From: Sediminibacterium sp.
Lineage (GTDB): Bacteria; Bacteroidota; Bacteroidia; Chitinophagales; Chitinophagaceae
Direction of reading: 5' to 3'
Assembly (NCBI GenBank): GCA_030158535.1
Contig: JAOASV010000137.1
Coordinates: 1-11,860 of the forward strand
Length of the DNA: 11,860 nt
Shown: positions 7,519 to 11,860 of the stretch, piece by piece
Layout: each line of letters opens with the position of its first letter
How positions within the stretch are numbered: position 1 is the stretch's first letter
The notes under the pieces: generated by a model
What the model saw: the letters and a program-made list of their open reading frames with translations, nothing else
Told to the model about the DNA's origin: nothing
Databases searched by the model: none
Made by a program: the position numbers and the translations under genes

Positions 7519-8007
7519 TTAAAATACAAAGTTTGCTGTTTTATAAGGGTAGTCTAGTTTATACGTTTTTTCAGTCCCTTTAGACTTTACATGTATGATA
7601 TTTACTTGCGTATTTTCTAGGTCGTAAAGTATGTCGCAATCAATGCCTACGGTATTGGCGCTATTAATATTTTGTGCTTCAAAATAACACCAGGTACTTT
7701 CTTTTTGTTGTTCAAAGCCAATAATCTTATAACCAATGGGTTTGCCATTTACAATAACCGTTAGGTGTTTAGAAATGTATTTTTGAATTTCTTCATTTAC
7801 AAATTCTCGGTTGGCCGGTTGTAAAATATCAATTTTTGCAGTGGTGTATTTTTGAAGCGTTTTTTCTAAATCTTCATTAAAAATGCGCACACTCATTTCG
7901 ATACTTCTTTCTTTTGGGTTGTGTGTGATATCAATTACAGATACAAAAAATGGGTGCAAAATGGCTAGAAGGCTGGTGAGCGTCCAATGAATTAGTATAT
8001 TTACCAT
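7519..8007 (-). CDS. DUF6702 family exported protein
   Basis: The 162-residue protein starts with a hydrophobic segment (MVNILIHWTLTSLLAI) that acts as signal peptide or N-terminal anchor. It lacks the usual Lys/Arg at its start. The rest is beta-rich and predicted extracytoplasmic. It opens with HPFFVSVIDITHN and continues with EMSVRIFNEDLEKTL, then YISKHLTVIVNGKPIGYKIIGFE and a C-terminal YKLDYPYKTANFVF. I recognise the HPF-x-VSV start and the VRIF-x-DLE block as DUF6702, a Bacteroidota family of unknown function. The ATG at 8007 is the only possible ATG, since an in-frame TAG lies upstream. It is transcribed divergently from the HupE-like gene across 46 bases and converges on the CNNM gene with zero spacing. 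By position and layout it may be the exported partner of HupE; that is inference. Confidence 0.82.
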   Translation of the reverse strand: MVNILIHWTLTSLLAILHPFFVSVIDITHNPKERSIEMSVRIFNEDLEKTLQKYTTAKIDILQPANREFVNEEIQKYISKHLTVIVNGKPIGYKIIGFEQQKESTWCYFEAQNINSANTVGIDCDILYDLENTQVNIIHVKSKGTEKTYKLDYPYKTANFVF

Positions 8008-8053
8008 GGTATCCTGAAATTGACAACAAATGTCTAACTAAATTTTGATTTTT
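8008..8053. promoter_or_regulatory. 46-base divergent regulatory region between DUF6702 and hupE-like genes
   Basis: Both genes must start from this short region or from inside each other. On the plus strand TAAATTTTG (8039-8047) resembles the -7 consensus TAnnTTTG with one extra base, with a TTG at 8020-8022 upstream, but it would leave an almost leaderless transcript. On the minus strand GACATTTG is one base from the consensus. Neither is convincing by itself, and I see no operator-like palindrome. Confidence 0.25.
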
Positions 8054-8638
8054 ATGCATGAGTTTTGGATGTATACCCAAATAGGATTCAATCATATCGC
8101 CAATTTGTCTGGCATGGATCATATTTTATTTGTGGCAGCTTTATGTATCCGGTATCAATTTTCAGATTGGAAAAAATGGTTGATATTGATTACCGCTTTT
8201 ACCATTGGGCACTCCATTACGCTTGTTTTGAGTGTGTTCAATTACCTTGATTTCTCAACCAACAGGATCGAATTTCTAATTCCCGTGACTATACTTATTA
8301 CATCTATCAGTAATATGTTTGTCAAAAAGTTTAGCTTTAATACCCGTTTTCCAGTTATTTATTTTTTTGCCCTATTTTTTGGCCTCATTCACGGGTTAGG
8401 ATTTAGCTTTTACCTAAAAAGCTTGTTGGGATTGCAGCAAAATATAGCGCCAGCCTTACTGGCCTTTAATTTGGGGCTTGAAATAGGCCAAATACTGATT
8501 GTGATGGCTATTTTAGTTATTTCATTTATATTCGTAACGCTTTTAAAGGCCCCTAGAAGAGACTTTATTCTGATTGTCAGCGGTGGCATTCTTGCACTAT
8601 CTCTTCAAATGGCCATTGAGCGGTATTTTCATCTTTAA
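8054..8638 (+). CDS. HupE/UreJ-family membrane protein (putative metal permease)
   Basis: The 194-residue protein has six to seven hydrophobic helices and the His/Asp pattern of the HupE/UreJ_2 family: GFNHI (11-15, H14), SGMDHILF (19-26, D22 and H23), FTIGHS (49-54, H53), FGLIHGLGFS (109-118, H113), and FNLGLEIGQ (138-146, E143). These intramembrane polar residues are plausible metal ligands. Characterised HupE/UreJ relatives take up nickel or, in some cases, cobalt. No hydrogenase or urease gene is present here, so the metal is unknown. The start is set at ATG 8054; a TTG at 8045 is in frame but adds only three residues. It is followed after 11 bases by the M1 peptidase, so the two are probably cotranscribed, and it diverges from the DUF6702 gene. 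The family call is firm; the substrate is inference. Confidence 0.88.
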   Translation: MHEFWMYTQIGFNHIANLSGMDHILFVAALCIRYQFSDWKKWLILITAFTIGHSITLVLSVFNYLDFSTNRIEFLIPVTILITSISNMFVKKFSFNTRFPVIYFFALFFGLIHGLGFSFYLKSLLGLQQNIAPALLAFNLGLEIGQILIVMAILVISFIFVTLLKAPRRDFILIVSGGILALSLQMAIERYFHL

Positions 8639-8649
8639 TCCATTATGCT

Positions 8650-11022
8650 ATGAAGCAATTTTTTGCATTTTTAATGTTTGTTGCAGTGAGCACCGTATCA
8701 TTTGCACAAAACATTCAAAACAACCCAACCTCAAACCACGGAAATAAGTTTGAGCAGTTAGGAACCATTTTATCTACGCCAAACGAGTATCGTACAGCGA
8801 GTGGTGCGCCAGGGCCAAAATACTGGCAACAACGCGCCGACTATAACATTAAGTGTGAGCTTGATGAGGCTAACCTTTTATTAAAAGGAAGTGAAACCAT
8901 TACGTATTTTAACAACTCTCCAGATGCGTTAACGTATTTATGGTTACAGCTGGATGAAAATGAGCATAGCACCGTAAACAAAGCTGATTTTCAGGACGGA
9001 AGTTCTTTACGTCAAGTTTCTCAATCTTCTATTGCAGCATTAGAAGATGCAAAAAAAGACAATGGCTATGGTCATATTATTTCTAAAATTACGGATGCCA
9101 CAGGTAAGGCTTTAAAATACACGATCAATCAAACTATGATGCGTGTTGATTTACCTACAACTTTACAACCAGGTCAAAAATTTGTATTCAACATCACTTG
9201 GTCTTATAAAATTTCTGATCGTTTGGTTTTTAGAGGTAGAGGCGGTTACGAATTATTCCCTGAAGATGGTAACAGCGTGTTTACCATGGCTCAGTGGTTC
9301 CCAAGACTTTGTGTATACTCTGATTTTCAGGGTTGGCAAAACCACCAATTTACAGGTAGAGGCGAATTTGCTTTAACCTTTGGAAACTACAATGTATCTA
9401 TCACTGCACCTGCCGACCACGTTATTATGGGAACAGGAGAGTGTCAAAACTATGCTCAGGTATTAACACCTGCGCAGTTAGCTCGTTGGAAGACAGCGCA
9501 AACTGCAAAAGATGTTGTTGAAGTAGTAACACTTGAAGAAGCTAAAAATGCAGAGAAGCAAAAAAGTACTGCTAAAAAAACTTGGGTGTTTAAAGCAGAC
9601 AATGTGCGTGACTTTGCATGGACAGCGAGCCGTAAGTTTGTTTTTGATGCAATGCCAACTTATGTAGAAGGTAAGAAGGTAATGTGTATGAGTGGTTATC
9701 CTAAAGAAGCGTACAATTTATGGAGAAGATATTCTACTAAAGTAGTAGCGCATACCATTCGTTCTTATTCTAAATTTTCTATTCCTTATCCATATCCTGT
9801 AGCTCAAAGTATTGAGGCTTCAAATGGTATGGAATATCCAATGATTTGTTTTAACAATGGTCGTACCAATAAAGATGGTACCTATAGCGAAGCAACAAAG
9901 CTTGGTATGATTGGGGTTATCATTCATGAAGTAGGACATAACTTTTTCCCAATGATTGTGAACTCGGATGAGCGTCAGTGGTCATGGATGGATGAAGGTT
10001 TAAATACTTTTGTTGAATATTTAACTGAAGAATTATTTGACAACAAATATCCTTCTCGTAGAGGACCAGCTTTTGGTATTGTTGATTATATGAAAGCGCC
10101 TAAAGATCAGTTAGAGCCTATCATGACCAACAGTGAAAACATCATTCAGTTTGGACCAAACGCATACTCTAAGCCAGGTACTGGTTTAAATATTTTACGT
10201 GAAACCATTATGGGTAGAGAATTGTTTGATTTTTCATTTAGAGAATATGCTAGACGTTGGGCTTTTAAACACCCAACACCTGCAGACTTATTTAGAACTA
10301 TGGAAGATGCAAGTGCTGTTGATTTGGATTGGTTCTGGAGAGGTTGGTTTTATAGCATCGAACCTTGCGATATTGCTATTGATACGGTTGCTCATGCTGT
10401 ATACGATGCAGCAGCACAACCACGTGCAGCAAGAGCTGGCGGTATGAAAATGTCAATTGACAAGCCAACCCTTAATAGTTTTGAAGACATTTCTAAAATT
10501 AGAAATAGAGAAGATAAGTCAATCATTTTTGCAACTGATGCTGATACTTCTTTAAGAGATTTCTACTGGCGTTATGCAAGAGGTATTGAGCCTTATGATG
10601 CTGAAACTAAAAATACCATGCCTTCTTTTGGCACACCAGAAGCATTGTCTGACAATGAAAAAGCAAACTATAGCAATGTGCATTTATATGAAATCACTTT
10701 TAGCAATAAGGGTGGACTTGTAATGCCAATTATTGTTGAGTTTACCTATAAAGATGGTACCAAAGAAACAGAACGTATTGGTGCGCAAATTTGGCGTAAA
10801 AATGAAAACAAAGTATCACGCGTATTTATGTCTCGTAAGGAAGTAGCGAGTATTAAACTTGATCCAATGCGTGAAACTGCAGATATCAACGAAACCAATA
10901 ATTTCTGGGGTAACGTAAGTGCTGAGCCTAGTAAGTTTACTTTGTTTAAGCAACGTGCTCTTGGTAGAGGTCAGTCATTTGGTTTAAATCCAATGCAGGC
11001 TGCTCAAGAAAAGAAAAAATAA
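8650..11022 (+). CDS. Secreted M1-family zinc metallopeptidase
   Basis: The 790-residue protein has a clear signal peptide (MKQFFAFLMFVAVSTVSFA, likely cut before Q20). It should work in the periplasm or at the outer membrane as an aminopeptidase-type gluzincin. A beta-sandwich N-terminal domain (about 55-290) contains GRGGYELFPEDGN and AQWFPRLCVYSD. The exopeptidase substrate motif appears as GMEYP (393-397) in place of the classical GAMEN. The zinc site is HEVGH (426-430), with the third ligand E449 in WMDEGLNTFVEYL at the canonical 18-residue spacing. Y506 in AYSKPGTG is the likely transition-state tyrosine. All catalytic residues are therefore present. A beta-rich C-terminal domain (about 610-770) ends in a short Lys tail, with no type IX secretion sorting domain seen. 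Arginine is almost always CGT or AGA, which suggests stronger expression than its neighbours. It follows the HupE-like gene by 11 bases and ends at a strong terminator. Confidence 0.93.
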   Translation: MKQFFAFLMFVAVSTVSFAQNIQNNPTSNHGNKFEQLGTILSTPNEYRTASGAPGPKYWQQRADYNIKCELDEANLLLKGSETITYFNNSPDALTYLWLQLDENEHSTVNKADFQDGSSLRQVSQSSIAALEDAKKDNGYGHIISKITDATGKALKYTINQTMMRVDLPTTLQPGQKFVFNITWSYKISDRLVFRGRGGYELFPEDGNSVFTMAQWFPRLCVYSDFQGWQNHQFTGRGEFALTFGNYNVSITAPADHVIMGTGECQNYAQVLTPAQLARWKTAQTAKDVVEVVTLEEAKNAEKQKSTAKKTWVFKADNVRDFAWTASRKFVFDAMPTYVEGKKVMCMSGYPKEAYNLWRRYSTKVVAHTIRSYSKFSIPYPYPVAQSIEASNGMEYPMICFNNGRTNKDGTYSEATKLGMIGVIIHEVGHNFFPMIVNSDERQWSWMDEGLNTFVEYLTEELFDNKYPSRRGPAFGIVDYMKAPKDQLEPIMTNSENIIQFGPNAYSKPGTGLNILRETIMGRELFDFSFREYARRWAFKHPTPADLFRTMEDASAVDLDWFWRGWFYSIEPCDIAIDTVAHAVYDAAAQPRAARAGGMKMSIDKPTLNSFEDISKIRNREDKSIIFATDADTSLRDFYWRYARGIEPYDAETKNTMPSFGTPEALSDNEKANYSNVHLYEITFSNKGGLVMPIIVEFTYKDGTKETERIGAQIWRKNENKVSRVFMSRKEVASIKLDPMRETADINETNNFWGNVSAEPSKFTLFKQRALGRGQSFGLNPMQAAQEKKK

Positions 11023-11041
11023 TAAAAGATCAACCAATATT

Positions 11042-11076
11042 AAAGCCACTTGAATTATCTTCAAGTGGCTTTTTTT
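11042..11076 (+). terminator. Intrinsic terminator after the M1 peptidase gene
   Basis: AAGCCACTTGAA (11043-11054) pairs perfectly with TTCAAGTGGCTT (11060-11071) around a five-base loop. One further A-T pair closes the base, giving a 13-bp stem. A run of seven T (11070-11076) follows, partly within the stem. It begins 19 bases after the peptidase stop codon and only 14 bases separate its T-run from the next ATG. It marks the end of the hupE-like/peptidase transcript. Confidence 0.92.
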
Positions 11077-11090
11077 ATTAAACCATCCTT

Positions 11091-11860
11091 ATGAAAAATA
11101 TTGTTTCCATTGTTGCTTGTTTATTTTTTGTGCTTATTTCAAATGCTGCACGCGTTGATACGGTTGTCGTATATAGCAATGCCATGCATAAAAATATAAA
11201 AGTAGCGGTAGTTATTCCAGACAATGCTAAGGGGCAAACGGGTGTAAAATTTCCGGTTGTTTATTTGTTACATGGATACAGTGGCAATTATGGGAGTTGG
11301 TTAAAAGATGCGCCACAACTGCAGTTAAGAGCCGATCAATACCAAGTTATGCTTGTATGTCCGGATGGGGGATATGGTAGTTGGTATTATGATAGTCCAA
11401 TGAATGATTCTATAAAATATGAAACATTTATTACCAAAGAGTTGCTACCATACATCGATTCAAATTTTCCAACAAGTACTAGTAAAGACCACCGCGCTAT
11501 TACAGGGCTTAGCATGGGAGGACATGGCGGATTGTTTTTAGGAATACGCCATTCGAATTTATTTGGTAACGCGGGAAGCGTTTGCGGAGGTGTTGATATT
11601 AGGCCGTTTCCTAACAATTGGGATATTAAAAAATCATTAGGGACCATTACAGATGAGCCTCAAAACTGGGACAATTATTCGGTTATCAATATTGCAAAAA
11701 ATCTAAAGCCAGGTCAGTTACATATCATTTTTGATTGTGGCGTATCTGATTTTTTTATTGATGTAAACCGTTCTTTGCATCAGTTATTACTGGCTAGCAA
11801 TATTGATCATGATTACTCCGAAATACAGGGTTGTCTTATAAAATTTTATTTGTGGATTTT
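11091..11860 (+). CDS. Secreted EstD-like alpha/beta-hydrolase esterase, 3' end outside window
   Basis: An open frame of 256 complete codons runs from ATG 11091 to the window end. A signal peptide (residues 1 to about 20, MKNIVSIVACLFFVLISNAA) precedes an esterase-D/S-formylglutathione-hydrolase-like fold. The oxyanion segment is VVYLLHGYSGNYGSWL (56-71), the nucleophile elbow GLSMGG has S141, and FDCGVSDFFID (214-224) has the probable catalytic D220. The expected end of the domain is HDY-x-ERPGGH-x-W with the catalytic His. Here it reads HDYSEIQGCLIKFYLW (240-255), with L249 where His is expected. The frame stays open, so this is a run of substitutions and not a simple frameshift. It could be poor sequence at an assembly edge or true decay. 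Activity is likely carboxylesterase on a small or polysaccharide-linked ester if the His is really present. The start lies just past the terminator, with no room for a normal promoter. Confidence 0.83.
   Translation, partial: MKNIVSIVACLFFVLISNAARVDTVVVYSNAMHKNIKVAVVIPDNAKGQTGVKFPVVYLLHGYSGNYGSWLKDAPQLQLRADQYQVMLVCPDGGYGSWYYDSPMNDSIKYETFITKELLPYIDSNFPTSTSKDHRAITGLSMGGHGGLFLGIRHSNLFGNAGSVCGGVDIRPFPNNWDIKKSLGTITDEPQNWDNYSVINIAKNLKPGQLHIIFDCGVSDFFIDVNRSLHQLLLASNIDHDYSEIQGCLIKFYLWI

Noticed and set aside
7931..8122. Minus-strand open frame spanning the DUF6702/HupE start region
   Set aside because: It overlaps two well-supported genes in other frames and resembles no known protein.
11112..11120. 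Possible lipobox IVAC at residues 7-10 of the esterase
   Set aside because: The cysteine is too close to the N-terminus and is followed by more of the hydrophobic core, so an ordinary signal peptide fits better.
11387..11647. Minus-strand open frame opposite the esterase
   Set aside because: It is antisense to the esterase catalytic core including the GLSMGG elbow and is a shadow of that frame.

Overview
This window is an ordinary-looking piece of AT-rich chromosome from a member of the Bacteroidota, most likely of the Chitinophagales type. The evidence is the set of lineage-typical families (a DUF2723 protein, a DUF6702 protein, an M1 metallopeptidase of the Bacteroidota type, a GEGNGG-type GlmM), the lack of Shine-Dalgarno sequences in front of genes, and TAnnTTTG-like promoter boxes. 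The genus cannot be fixed from the sequence. Nothing points to a phage, transposon, CRISPR array, tRNA or rRNA. Gene density is very high and no gene-free stretch reaches 100 bases.

Layout. Bases 1-561 (+) are the C-terminal end of a large DUF2723 membrane protein. It converges, 2 bases apart, on a leftward pair read glmM (1717-3111) then cysteine desulfurase (564-1691). An 83-base divergent promoter region (3112-3194) separates this pair from a rightward cluster of four tightly packed genes: a SAM methyltransferase, a PAP2 lipid phosphatase, an ArnT-like GT-C glycosyltransferase and a CNNM/CorC-type membrane protein with CBS domains (3195-7518). The cluster reads as an envelope-lipid module. 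The phosphatase could act on lipid A or undecaprenyl pyrophosphate, and the ArnT-like enzyme would use an undecaprenyl-phosphate sugar donor. The CNNM protein is a likely divalent-cation transporter.

The cluster abuts, with no spacer, a leftward DUF6702 gene (7519-8007). Forty-six bases further on, a rightward HupE/UreJ-family membrane protein (8054-8638) begins, followed 11 bases later by a secreted M1 metallopeptidase (8650-11022) that ends in a textbook intrinsic terminator (11042-11076). After it comes a secreted EstD-like esterase (11091 to the window end, incomplete).

The best candidate for an under-described system is the DUF6702 / HupE / M1 peptidase trio. The exported DUF6702 protein starts, after its signal segment, with His-Pro. 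It resembles in layout the exported N-terminal domain that is fused to HupE-like membrane domains in some other bacteria. I therefore propose a split metal-handling pair linked to a zinc metallopeptidase; this is inference. A second point to check is the esterase: in its last 50 bases the conserved catalytic-His segment is degraded although the frame stays open, which may be a sequence-end artefact or a real loss.
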